A stretch of DNA of 64,000 nucleotides. It comes from Paenibacillus sp. SY21-1 (GTDB lineage: Bacteria; Bacillota; Bacilli; Paenibacillales; Paenibacillaceae). Made by a program: the position numbers and the translations under genes. The notes below the pieces were generated by a model, which was given only the letters and a program-made list of their open reading frames with translations, did not search any database and was not told the DNA's origin. Position 1 is the first letter of the stretch, and each line of letters begins with the position of its first letter. Below are positions 17,511 through 26,154 of the stretch, one piece after another. The DNA lies in NCBI RefSeq assembly GCF_005222705.1, contig NZ_STGF01000017.1:62001-126000 (forward strand), in the 5' to 3' direction.

Positions 17511-17972
17511 ATGAGCGTTATGAATCGGTTTATGAGCTTTCTGGGGCTGCAGGACGAAGAAGTGATTGTAGAGAAAGAACGCGCTCCGCAGCAGCAAATG
17601 CAGCAGGAAGAGCAAGAAGCTGAAACCTCTGCTTTTGAAGCACGTAGAACTACGAAGAGCAATAACGTCGTCAGCATTCATTCACAGAAAAATGTGCGGG
17701 TCGTATTAAGCGAGCCCCGCTCCTACGATGAAGCGCAGGACATCGCCGACCACTTGCGGTCGCGCCGCGCCGTTATCGTCAATTTGCAGCGGGTCCGGAT
17801 GGATCTGGCATTGCGAATCGTTGATTTTCTGAGCGGCACCGTATACGCATTGAGCGGCAGCATCTCCAAGCTGGGTCCTAATATTTTTCTTTGTACGCCG
17901 GATTCCGTAGAAATTCAAGGCGCTATTTCTGAAATGCTGGCGGAGGATATTGATTACAACAAAATGAGGTGA
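17511..17972 (+). CDS. sepF: Cell-division protein SepF
   Basis: SepF assembles into rings on FtsZ polymers and can tether them to the membrane. The N-terminal amphipathic helix (MNRFMSFLGL) is the membrane anchor. A glutamine/glutamate-rich linker follows, then the conserved domain from VVLSEPRSYDEAQ to NIFLCTPDSVEI. It is 153 residues, the family length. It completes a division gene set with ftsA, ftsZ and divIVA in this window. Confidence 0.95.
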   Translation: MSVMNRFMSFLGLQDEEVIVEKERAPQQQMQQEEQEAETSAFEARRTTKSNNVVSIHSQKNVRVVLSEPRSYDEAQDIADHLRSRRAVIVNLQRVRMDLALRIVDFLSGTVYALSGSISKLGPNIFLCTPDSVEIQGAISEMLAEDIDYNKMR

Positions 17973-17979
17973 CCTTGCT

Positions 17980-18255
17980 TTGGGAATGGTACAAATTGAA
18001 GGTTTTATCGGGATGCTTACTTCTATCTACAGCTTTTTAATCATCGGCTACGTATTGCTATCCTGGTTGCCTAACGCTCGCGACAGCTTTATCGGCGAAA
18101 TGCTCGGCAAGCTGGTTGAGCCCTATCTGGGCATATTCAGACGCTTTATTCCGCCGATTGGCGGCGTAATCGATCTGTCTCCGATCGTGGCGTTGTTCGC
18201 ATTAAGATTTATTGCGGCCGGTTTGGTGGCTGTAATCGGTTTTTTTGTAGGATAA
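17980..18255 (+). CDS. ylmG: YggT/YlmG family membrane protein
   Basis: A 91-residue YggT-family protein with two hydrophobic segments, separated by a loop containing LVEPYLGIFRRFIPPIGGVIDLSPIVAL, here cited as two halves of the family signature: L.EP.L..FR and the DLSP box. The role is unknown; homologues affect cell shape or division. The TTG start at 17980 has GAGGTGA seven bases upstream, overlapping the sepF stop. Confidence 0.88.
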   Translation: MGMVQIEGFIGMLTSIYSFLIIGYVLLSWLPNARDSFIGEMLGKLVEPYLGIFRRFIPPIGGVIDLSPIVALFALRFIAAGLVAVIGFFVG

Positions 18256-18268
18256 GGGTGAATATTGA

Positions 18269-19051
18269 ATGAAACAAGGCATATACGATCATTTTAGCGC
18301 TGACGAGAAACCGTTTGTCGATCGGGCGATGGAATGGGTAGAGCGGTCCGCGAACCAGCATGAGCTGAAGCGGACCGATTTTTTGGACCCGCGGCAGGCT
18401 CAGATCGTCGAAGGCCTGGCCAACCGCAACGGAAACGTCACACTGCGTTTCGATGGCGGGCATTCGCAGGCGGAGCGGGTCAGGGCGCTTATCGCTCCGG
18501 ATTATCGCCATCTGGACGATGAGCCGATCGGCTTGTCCGTATTGGCTGTAAGCGCCTCCGGCGCAGCGTTTTCCGACCTCGATCATGGCGACTTTCTGGG
18601 CGCCTTGCTTGGACTTGGCATTAAACGCGACCGTATTGGAGATATTCATGTACAAGAGCATGTCTGTCACATTATCGTGCTGGATGAAATCGCAGACTAC
18701 TTGAATATTCATTTGCGACAGGTGCATCGGTTGAACGTGCTGACCGATATGGTACCTCTTGAGTCTTTGCAGATTGTAACGCCCAAGCTGGAGGAGATGG
18801 CCTTGTCAGTCGCCTCCATGCGGCTGGATGGCATTGCGAGCGATGCTTATCGAATTAGCCGCGCCAAGATCGTCGATCCGATTCGGGCAGGCAGATGCCG
18901 GGTAAATTGGAAGACAGAGGAGGACCCGTCCGAGCAGCTGAAAGCGGGCGATGTCGTTTCCATTAAAGGGCTTGGCCGCTTTAAAGTGCTGGAAGTGGAT
19001 GGCGTTACAAAAAAAGGCAGGGTTCGCGTGCGAATCGGCAAATTTATTTGA
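18269..19051 (+). CDS. ylmH: YlmH S4-domain RNA-binding protein
   Basis: A 260-residue protein with an N-terminal YlmH-specific region and a C-terminal S4 RNA-binding domain (residues about 180-245: SVASMRLDGIASDAYRISR, AGDVVSIKGLGRFKV). YlmH-type proteins have been linked to division and to handling of stalled ribosomes through tRNA-linked nascent chains. It lies between the yggT-type gene and divIVA, the conserved order. Confidence 0.9.
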   Translation: MKQGIYDHFSADEKPFVDRAMEWVERSANQHELKRTDFLDPRQAQIVEGLANRNGNVTLRFDGGHSQAERVRALIAPDYRHLDDEPIGLSVLAVSASGAAFSDLDHGDFLGALLGLGIKRDRIGDIHVQEHVCHIIVLDEIADYLNIHLRQVHRLNVLTDMVPLESLQIVTPKLEEMALSVASMRLDGIASDAYRISRAKIVDPIRAGRCRVNWKTEEDPSEQLKAGDVVSIKGLGRFKVLEVDGVTKKGRVRVRIGKFI

Positions 19052-19156
19052 AGATCGGCAGGATTTCCTCTTCTGTTGTCGAATCTGTTCACAATTGAAT
19101 TTTCGATCAGCGTGATTCGTCAGCTAGAGTCACCAATATGTTGAGGAGGTGCGCCA

Positions 19157-19696
19157 ATGCCGTTATCGCCATTGGACATACATAATAAGGAGTTTGGCCG
19201 GAGATTGCGCGGCTATGACGAGGACGAGGTAAACGAGTTTCTGGATCAGGTTATCAAAGATTATGAATCAATCATTCGCGACAACAAGGAGCTGCAGAAT
19301 CAGGTGCTTGCGCTGCAGGAGCGATTGAATCATTTTACGAATATCGAAGAAACGTTAAGCAAAACGATCATTGTGGCGCAGGAAGCGGCTGACGAAGTGC
19401 GCAACAATTCCAAGAAAGAATCGCAGCTGATCGTTAAGGAAGCGGAGAAAAATGCAGACCGCATCATCAATGACGCTTTAGCGAAATCGCGCAAGGTTTC
19501 ATTGGAAGTAGAGGAGCTTAAAAAACAAGCCTCCGTCTATCGCGCACGATTCCGTACGCTGGTGGAAGCTCAGCTTGAGCTGCTGACAACCGATAGCTGG
19601 GACTCGCTCGAAAGTCCGAAAACCGTCAGGCTCGATGAGCACGAGCACGAGCTGCATCGCGGCTTGGGTTCAGAAGTTGGGCTGCAAAAGATTTGA
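19157..19696 (+). CDS. divIVA: Septum/pole placement protein DivIVA
   Basis: 179 residues. The N-terminal lipid-binding domain starts MPLSPLDIHNKEFGRRLRGYD and continues EDEVNEFLDQVIKDYE, the DivIVA signature. A long coiled coil follows. The family protein binds negatively curved membrane at poles and septa. ATG 19157 has GAGGAGGT upstream. The T-box leader of ileS starts shortly after the stop, the usual arrangement in Bacilli. Confidence 0.95.
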   Translation: MPLSPLDIHNKEFGRRLRGYDEDEVNEFLDQVIKDYESIIRDNKELQNQVLALQERLNHFTNIEETLSKTIIVAQEAADEVRNNSKKESQLIVKEAEKNADRIINDALAKSRKVSLEVEELKKQASVYRARFRTLVEAQLELLTTDSWDSLESPKTVRLDEHEHELHRGLGSEVGLQKI

Positions 19697-19729
19697 CAAC
19701 GCGCAGTCTGTTGCGCTATAACTATTAGT

Positions 19730-20075
19730 AATGGATAAACATGAACAAATTCATGGATGAGGCCAGTAGGTTTACCCATCATACTCCAGAGAGCCGGTGC
19801 TTGCTGCAAGCCGGCGTATGAGCGTAAACGGAAAATCCCCTCGGAGAAGCGCCGCCTAGCCTGCAGCTACCCTGCAGCATTAAGCGCCGCCGGACGTCCA
19901 CCGTTACAGGGAACGCAAGGCGAAGAAGCCTTTGCGACGAAGGAGCCGTATGCGCTTCGGTCGACATGACCGGATGAAGCATGATGTGCGGGCAGATGGT
20001 TTGCCGCACGCGGAACAAGGGTGGTATCGCGAGTCAGTCTCGTCCCTTTCACAGGGACGGGGCTTTTTTTATTTT
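19730..20075 (+). promoter_or_regulatory. T-box leader of ileS (tRNA-Ile sensing)
   Basis: A long untranslated leader with T-box hallmarks: an AGTA motif, the AGAGAGCCGG stem-I distal element near 19790, the T-box core GGGTGGTATCGCG (about 20019-20031) whose UGGU-type bulge binds the uncharged tRNA 3' end, and a terminator. Uncharged tRNA-Ile would favour read-through into ileS. I could not assign the isoleucine specifier codon with certainty by eye. Confidence 0.9.
20039..20072 (+). terminator. T-box-controlled terminator upstream of ileS
   Basis: CTCGTCCCT pairs with AGGGACGGG around TTCAC, followed by GC and seven T. Part of the 5' arm follows the T-box core directly, as expected for a switch between antiterminator and terminator. 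Confidence 0.88.
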
Positions 20076-20093
20076 CTAAAGGAGGATGAAGAA

Positions 20094-23000
20094 ATGCAAC
20101 GCGTAGATGTTAAGGAGCGCGCCCGTACGCGGGAGCTGCGTGTGCTGGAAAAATGGAAAACGGAGGATACGTTCAAGCAGTCGATTGAGAACCGCTCGGG
20201 CAAACCCAACTTCGTATTTTATGAAGGACCGCCGACGGCCAACGGAGCGCCGCATATCGGGCATGTGCTTGGCAGAGTTATCAAGGATTTTATTTGCCGT
20301 TACAAAACGATGGCGGGTTACCGCGTCGTTCGTAAAGCTGGCTGGGATACGCACGGCTTGCCGGTCGAGCTTGGCGTGGAAAAGCAGCTGGGCATTTCAG
20401 GGAAGCAGGAAATCGAGGAATACGGTGTCGAGAAGTTTGTGAAAAAGTGCAAGGACAGCGTATTCGAGTATGAAAAGCAGTGGCGCGAGCTGACGGAAGC
20501 AATCGCCTATTGGACCGATTTGGATAATCCGTACATTACGCTTAAAAATGAATATATCGAAAGCGTATGGCATATTCTGTCCACAATCCATGGAAAAGGA
20601 CTGCTGTACCGCGGCCACCGCGTTAGCCCTTACTGTCCGGATTGCCAGACGACGCTTAGCTCGCACGAGGTGGCGCAAGGGTATGAGGATGTCAAGGATC
20701 TCAGCGCAACAGTAAAATTCAAGCTTTCTTCCGGCGAATATGTGCTGGCCTGGACGACAACGCCGTGGACATTGCCAGCGAACGTGGCGCTTGCCGTCAA
20801 CGGGGAATTAAACTATGTACGTGCAGCCAAAGACGGAGAGATCTACATCGTTGCGGAAAATCTGGCTGAAAAAGTGCTGAAGGAAGATTACCAGGTGTTG
20901 TCGGTCATCAAGGGGCAGGAGCTTGTTGGACTCAGCTACGAGCCGCCGTTCCGCTACGCAACGCTTGAGAAGGGACATCTGGTCATTGCGGGCGATTTCG
21001 TCAGCGATACTAGCGGTACGGGTATTGTTCATATTGCGCCGGCGCATGGCGAGGACGACTACCGCGTATCCCGCGACAACGGAATCAGCATGCTTAACGT
21101 CGTCGATTTGGCTGGACGCTACACGGCGGAAGTCACGGACTACGCCGGACGCTTCGTCAAGGACGCCGAGCTTGATATCGATATCGTCAAAAGCTTGAGC
21201 GAGCGGGGCTTGCTCTACAGCAAAGAACGTTACGAGCACAGCTATCCGTTCTGCTGGCGCTGCAAAACGCCGCTGATCTATTATGCAATGGAAAGCTGGT
21301 TTATTAAGACTACTGCGGTGAAGGACCAGTTGATTGCCAACAATAACGGAGTGGACTGGTATCCGGGCCACATTCGCGAAGGGCGCTTTGGCAAGTTTCT
21401 TGAGGATCTGGTCGATTGGAACATTAGCCGTAACCGGTATTGGGGCACGCCGCTCAATGTATGGGTGTGCGAAGCGACAGGCAAGGAGTTTTCGCCTGGC
21501 AGCATTGCGGAGCTGAGAGCGATGGCTGCGCACGACGTGCCGGAGGATATCGAGCTCCACAAGCCGTATGTGGACGACATCAAGCTTAAATCTCCGTTTG
21601 CCGAAGGGGCGCTGATGACTCGTACGCCTGAGGTTATCGACGTATGGTTCGACAGCGGCTCGATGCCGTTCTCGCAGCATCATCATCCGTTCGAGAACGA
21701 GCAGCAATTTGCCGAGCAGTATCCGGCCGATATTATTTGCGAGGGGATCGACCAAACGCGCGGCTGGTTCTATAGCCTGCTCGCCGTTTCTACGCTTTAT
21801 AACGGCAAGGCGCCTTACAAAGCGGTGATTTCAACCGGTCATATTCTGGACGAGAACGGACAGAAAATGTCCAAATCCAAAGGAAACGTCATCGATCCTT
21901 GGGAAATCATCAATGAATACGGCACGGATGCCTTCCGTTGGGCGCTGCTGGCGGATAGTGCGCCATGGAACAGCAAACGCTTCTCGCGCGGTATTGTCGG
22001 TGAAGCCAAATCCAAGGTTATCGACACGATTGTCAATACGCATGCCTTCTATGCGTTGTATGCTTCCATTGACGGCTTCGTGCCGGAAGAGCATCAGGCA
22101 GGCCAATCGGCCAATAAGCTGGACCGCTGGATCGTATCCAGATTGAACAGCCTGATTCTTTCGGTAAACAAAGGGCTGGCCGTCAACGATTTCCTGAACC
22201 CGGCCAAAGCGATTGAGCTGTTCGTCGATGAGCTGAGCAACTGGTACATCCGCCGTTCGCGCGACCGTTTCTGGGGCAGCGGATTGACGGAAGACAAGAT
22301 TGCGGCCTATCAGACGCTTCGTTCCGTTCTGTTGACGCTCTCGCGCCTTATTGCGCCATATGCGCCTTTGCTCGCCGAGGATGTCTACGGCAATTTGGGC
22401 GGCTCCGGCAGTGTGCATTTGTCGGATTATCCGCAGGCTGACGAATCGGCAATTGACGAGACGCTGGAGCGTGATATGGAAAGTGCGAAGCAGATCGTCG
22501 AGCTTGCGCGCAACGTCCGCAACGAAACGGGCATCAAAACACGCCAGCCGTTATCCGAACTCATCGTATCGCTTGACCGCGAATTTGAAGTAGGCGATTA
22601 CGAGGCTATCATCAAGGATGAAATTAATGTCAAAACGATTATTGTACAGCATTCGGACAGCGGCTTTGTCGATTTTACCCTCAAGTTGAACTTAAAGGTG
22701 GCGGGTAAAAAATACGGCAAGCACGTAGGTCCGATTCAAGGCTCGCTGAAGGCATTGTCCGCTGATGAAACGCGCGCTATTGTAACGGGAGGGAGTTATT
22801 CGTATACGACGGCCGAGGGCGAAGCGCTGGCCATCACGCTTGAAGAGCTGCTCGTCGAAAAGCAGGCGAAATCGGGGTTTGCATCGGCATCCGCCGGAGG
22901 CGTAACCGTGGCGCTTAATACCGACCTGACACCGCAGCTGGAGCAGGAAGGCTGGGTGCGCGAGGTCATTCGCGCCGTTCAGGATACGCGTAAGCGTCTG

Positions 23001-23189
23001 GATCTGCCGATTGAGAAACGTATCGAGCTGGTGCTGAATGTGGACGCAGAGCTGAAAGCCGCGCTTGAGGCGTTCGCCGATGTCCTTGAAGACAATGTTT
23101 TGGTGCAAAGCGTAAGCTATGCCGCAGTTGACCATATGGAAACTGTAACGCTGGGCGACAAGCAAATTGGAATTTACATTTCCGCTTAG
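20094..23189 (+). CDS. ileS: Isoleucyl-tRNA synthetase, long eukaryote-like type
   Basis: Class I synthetase that charges tRNA-Ile. 1031 residues, about 110 longer than B. subtilis IleS (921), and its body (GWDTHGLPVEL, PYCPDCQTTLSSHEVAQGY) resembles the IleS2 type associated with lower mupirocin sensitivity. The ATP-binding motifs are intact: HIGH at 54-57 and KMSKS at 591-595. The canonical HIGH argues against the swapped motif known from mupirocin hyper-resistant enzymes. ATG 20094 follows AAAGGAGGATGA; the longer ORF upstream runs through the T-box and is rejected. Confidence 0.94.
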   Translation: MQRVDVKERARTRELRVLEKWKTEDTFKQSIENRSGKPNFVFYEGPPTANGAPHIGHVLGRVIKDFICRYKTMAGYRVVRKAGWDTHGLPVELGVEKQLGISGKQEIEEYGVEKFVKKCKDSVFEYEKQWRELTEAIAYWTDLDNPYITLKNEYIESVWHILSTIHGKGLLYRGHRVSPYCPDCQTTLSSHEVAQGYEDVKDLSATVKFKLSSGEYVLAWTTTPWTLPANVALAVNGELNYVRAAKDGEIYIVAENLAEKVLKEDYQVLSVIKGQELVGLSYEPPFRYATLEKGHLVIAGDFVSDTSGTGIVHIAPAHGEDDYRVSRDNGISMLNVVDLAGRYTAEVTDYAGRFVKDAELDIDIVKSLSERGLLYSKERYEHSYPFCWRCKTPLIYYAMESWFIKTTAVKDQLIANNNGVDWYPGHIREGRFGKFLEDLVDWNISRNRYWGTPLNVWVCEATGKEFSPGSIAELRAMAAHDVPEDIELHKPYVDDIKLKSPFAEGALMTRTPEVIDVWFDSGSMPFSQHHHPFENEQQFAEQYPADIICEGIDQTRGWFYSLLAVSTLYNGKAPYKAVISTGHILDENGQKMSKSKGNVIDPWEIINEYGTDAFRWALLADSAPWNSKRFSRGIVGEAKSKVIDTIVNTHAFYALYASIDGFVPEEHQAGQSANKLDRWIVSRLNSLILSVNKGLAVNDFLNPAKAIELFVDELSNWYIRRSRDRFWGSGLTEDKIAAYQTLRSVLLTLSRLIAPYAPLLAEDVYGNLGGSGSVHLSDYPQADESAIDETLERDMESAKQIVELARNVRNETGIKTRQPLSELIVSLDREFEVGDYEAIIKDEINVKTIIVQHSDSGFVDFTLKLNLKVAGKKYGKHVGPIQGSLKALSADETRAIVTGGSYSYTTAEGEALAITLEELLVEKQAKSGFASASAGGVTVALNTDLTPQLEQEGWVREVIRAVQDTRKRLDLPIEKRIELVLNVDAELKAALEAFADVLEDNVLVQSVSYAAVDHMETVTLGDKQIGIYISA

Positions 23190-23220
23190 GGATATAGTAT
23201 AGAAGAATAACAAACGCAAG

Positions 23221-23297
23221 CAACGAGGCGGCTGCCTGTCGGCTCCGGCGGCGGCGGAAGTCGCTTAGGCCAGGAGGGATGGCGGGGCGCCTCGTTG
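23221..23297. repeat. Perfect 10-bp inverted repeat after ileS
   Basis: CAACGAGGCG (23221-23230) and CGCCTCGTTG (23288-23297) flank 57 GC-rich bases with possible internal stems. No T-run follows. It lies just upstream of the next gene's ribosome site, so it may be a leader structure rather than a terminator. Confidence 0.5.
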
Positions 23298-23324
23298 ACG
23301 TTTGGCGAAAAGGAGCTGCCTGTT

Positions 23325-23663
23325 ATGAAAGGGAAGCAGACCAACGAGCACGAAAAGCGCGATGAGCTTGAAACCTCATTCAGCAAGCTGGACCTGCGCT
23401 TGCAGAAAATTGCCGCCGATATGGAGCGTACGCAAATTGCCGATTATGTGGAGCTGATGAATAAGCCAAGCCGCTTAATATGGCGCAATTTGCTGGCAGG
23501 GGCGGCAAGAGGCGTCGGTATCGCGATCGGCTTTACTTTTTTCGCTGCAACGATTCTGTATTTCCTGAGAATTCTTGGCGCGCTGAATCTGCCGATCATC
23601 GGCGACTATATTGCGGACATTGTTAAAATTGTACAAATCCAGCTGGAGGGCAAAAACTACTGA
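23325..23663 (+). CDS. DUF5665-type small membrane protein
   Basis: 112 residues: a charged N-terminal half predicted helical (DELETSFSKLDLRLQKIAADME), then NKPSRLIWRNLLAGAARGVGIAIGF leading into one or two hydrophobic segments. This layout matches DUF5665 proteins of Bacilli; function unknown. The ATG at 23325 has AAGGAGCT upstream. It is convergent with the following YteA-type gene. Confidence 0.7.
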   Translation: MKGKQTNEHEKRDELETSFSKLDLRLQKIAADMERTQIADYVELMNKPSRLIWRNLLAGAARGVGIAIGFTFFAATILYFLRILGALNLPIIGDYIADIVKIVQIQLEGKNY

Positions 23664-23702
23664 TCGGCTTCCTTGATCATTAACGTAAACGACGGTCTGC
23701 GA

Positions 23703-24416
23703 TTAATTATTTTCCAGACTGTGATCGCCTTCTTCGCTATGGATATAGCGGTCATATTCGCGGTTGCGGACAATCGTTACGTGTTTGCCGGTAATATCTG
23801 TCGCAAGAAAGCTTTCAAGTGATTCTACATAACCGTCATGCTCATCCGCTTCCGTATAAATATGGTCGTAATCGGCAGCATCGCGATTTTCTGACATGGC
23901 AGGGGAGTCGGAATTTCCCCATCTTTCGACGATTTGCCATGCATCCTCGCCGTCGAAGCCGTTAAATGAATCATGCTCATCCCGGCTCGTTCGGCCGAAG
24001 GGAGGCGACAGCAAGCCTTCCTCGGCAGGACGCCGATGGGATAGCAGCTGGCGCGGGGCGTGTTCCTTGCAATAAAGCGTATCGGGAACCGCATCCAGCC
24101 GTTCAAAAGGAATGGATGCGCCGCACAGCAGGCAAACGCCGTAAGTCCCGTTGTCGATCGCTTGAAGCGCTGCTTCGATGCGTTGCAGATGAAGCTCCTC
24201 TTGCTCGGCCAGCGCGACATCCTTGCCGCGTTCATACAGCTCCGTAGCCGTATCGCCGGGGTGATTATCGATGGAACTCAGTTCTCCCGATTCATCGCGC
24301 AGCGAATGGCGAAGTCCGTAGTGGTCTTCATCGACCAGTCGCTTGCGAATTTCCCGCTGCTCATCGAGCAAGCGTTCATGGAGCAAATCAAGCTCGGCGG
24401 AGGTCAAGGTTTTCAT
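23703..24416 (-). CDS. yteA: YteA-type TraR/DksA zinc-finger sporulation protein
   Basis: 237 residues. An N-terminal helical part (LTSAELDLLHERLLDEQREI) is followed by SIDNHPGDTATELYERGKD, typical of YteA proteins. A C4-type DksA/TraR zinc finger reads YGVCLLCGASIPFERLDAVP...CKEH. The acidic, aspartate-rich C-terminal part is longer than in DksA. YteA homologues are linked to sporulation but the function is not known. ATG 24416 has AGAGGA upstream; an in-frame ATG at 24437 is the alternative. It is the only minus-strand gene in this part. Confidence 0.85.
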   Translation of the reverse strand: MKTLTSAELDLLHERLLDEQREIRKRLVDEDHYGLRHSLRDESGELSSIDNHPGDTATELYERGKDVALAEQEELHLQRIEAALQAIDNGTYGVCLLCGASIPFERLDAVPDTLYCKEHAPRQLLSHRRPAEEGLLSPPFGRTSRDEHDSFNGFDGEDAWQIVERWGNSDSPAMSENRDAADYDHIYTEADEHDGYVESLESFLATDITGKHVTIVRNREYDRYIHSEEGDHSLENN

Positions 24417-24594
24417 AATCAGCCGTCCTCTCATCACATTTTAATGCCTCGTTAGTTTTAGCCGATTGCACCCGTTTCATGATGGACTTCAATGGAAGCC
24501 CGGTCTTGCGCTGGCTCCTGCCGGATTGTGTATGATACAATCGGAATGGCTTAGTTGTACAGCGTTGCTCAACCATAAATTAAGGAGTGATGGC

Positions 24595-25119
24595 ATGCGG
24601 TTTTACTACTACATTGTTGCGCTGCTCGTGTTCGTGCTGGATTATGCCACCAAAAAAATCATATCGACGCAAATGGTGATCGGCGAGCAAATCAGCGTAA
24701 TCGGAAACTTTTTTCTTATCACGTCTCATCGTAATCGAGGGGCGGCTTTTGGCATTTTGCAGGAGCAGAGGCTGTTCTTCATCATTATTACGATTGTGAT
24801 CGTGGCCGGCATTATCTGGTACATACAAGCGATGCGAAAAACCGGAAAACCGATGCTTCTTGTTGGTCTCGGGCTGGTGCTTGGCGGCGCGCTAGGCAAT
24901 TTTATCGATCGCGCGAGATTCGGCGAGGTCGTCGATTTTCTGCAATTTAATTTCGGCAGCTATCAATTTCCGATTTTCAATATCGCGGATTCCGGCATCG
25001 TGTGCGGGGTTGCGCTAATTTTGCTGGATACGCTGTTATCGGCCAAGGATGAGAAAAAAAATAACGAATCAGGCAATGACAAGGAAGAGGATAATCATAA
25101 TGAGCGACAAACCGTATAA
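24595..25119 (+). CDS. lspA: Lipoprotein signal peptidase LspA
   Basis: Aspartic signal peptidase II that cuts signal peptides from prolipoproteins; the globomycin target. 174 residues with four hydrophobic segments. Catalytic dyad: D114 in EVVDF and D132 in FNIADS, with NRGAAFG and GNFIDR also typical. ATG 24595 has TAAGGAGTGA upstream; the ORF extends 43 codons further without a good site. The charged tail (KNNESGNDKEEDNHNE) overlaps the start of the rluD-type gene by 20 bases, implying coupled translation. Its substrates here include the lipoproteins at 39.4, 44.3 and 51.4 kb. Confidence 0.95.
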   Translation: MRFYYYIVALLVFVLDYATKKIISTQMVIGEQISVIGNFFLITSHRNRGAAFGILQEQRLFFIIITIVIVAGIIWYIQAMRKTGKPMLLVGLGLVLGGALGNFIDRARFGEVVDFLQFNFGSYQFPIFNIADSGIVCGVALILLDTLLSAKDEKKNNESGNDKEEDNHNERQTV

Positions 25120-26038
25120 CGATGAAACGATGGAATGGATCGCCGAGGCGGAGCAGTCCGGGGAGCGTTTGGACAAGTTTGTGACAGAAAGCATAGACGA
25201 TGCGGCCGTTTCAAGAACGCAAGTGCAGGAATGGATAAAAGCTGGCGCGGTAGAGGTGGACGGCAAAGCCGTTAAAGCGAATTACAAAATCGCCGAGGGC
25301 AATCGAATTGTGCTTCAGGTGCCGGAGCCCCAGGACGGCGAGGTGCTGCCCGAGGAGATCGCTTTGGAGGTCGTTTACGAGGATGCGGACGTGATCGTTG
25401 TGAACAAGCAGCGCGGACTCGTCGTTCATCCCGCTCCGGGCCATTCATCCGGCACGCTTGTCAACGGACTGATGCATTACTGCAAGGATTTGTCGGGCAT
25501 TAACGGCAAAATCAGACCGGGCATCGTACACCGGATCGACAAGGATACGACAGGGCTGCTGATGGCGGCCAAAAACGACCTGGCGCATATTTCGCTTGCC
25601 GAGCAGCTTAAGGAGCATACGGTAACCCGCAAATATATCGCGCTGGTACACGGCAACGTTCCGCATGACCAAGGAACGATCGACGCCCCGATAGGCCGGG
25701 ATGCAAATGACCGCAAGCTGTTCACGGTAACCGACCGAAACAGCCGCCATGCCGTTACCCATTTTGTCGTCATTGAGCGGCTCGGCGATTATACGGTAGT
25801 CGAGCTGCAGCTTGAGACAGGGCGCACCCATCAGATCAGGGTGCATATGAAGTATATCGGGCACCCGCTCGCCGGAGATCCCGTTTACGGCCGCAATAAA
25901 AGCGTCGCCTTAAAGGGCCAGGCGCTGCATGCGGCAGTGCTTGGCTTTACGCACCCGCGTACAGGAGAAAGACTGCAGTTTGAAGCGCCGCTCCCGGCCG
26001 ATTTCGAGCATGTATTAAACAGTTTGAGGTTAAGATAA
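25100..26038 (+). CDS. rluD: RluD-family 23S rRNA pseudouridine synthase
   Basis: 312 residues. An S4 RNA-binding domain (about 21-80: RLDKFVTESI..., VEVDGKAVKANYKI) precedes the RluA/RluD catalytic domain with HRIDKDTTGLL, catalytic D147. By family it forms pseudouridines in 23S rRNA helix 69. ATG 25100 is chosen because GGAAGAGG lies nine bases upstream, inside the lspA 3' end. In Bacillus the same lspA-ylyB order is seen. Confidence 0.9.
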   Translation: MSDKPYNDETMEWIAEAEQSGERLDKFVTESIDDAAVSRTQVQEWIKAGAVEVDGKAVKANYKIAEGNRIVLQVPEPQDGEVLPEEIALEVVYEDADVIVVNKQRGLVVHPAPGHSSGTLVNGLMHYCKDLSGINGKIRPGIVHRIDKDTTGLLMAAKNDLAHISLAEQLKEHTVTRKYIALVHGNVPHDQGTIDAPIGRDANDRKLFTVTDRNSRHAVTHFVVIERLGDYTVVELQLETGRTHQIRVHMKYIGHPLAGDPVYGRNKSVALKGQALHAAVLGFTHPRTGERLQFEAPLPADFEHVLNSLRLR

Positions 26039-26154
26039 AGCTTATCGTGCAAAAGTGCAAACTTTTCGCTACATTATTCATTATGTCAAGCCATGAAGTG
26101 CGTTATTCTAAACTGTAATGACAGCTTGTTCATGAATAATATAAGGATAGGTGA

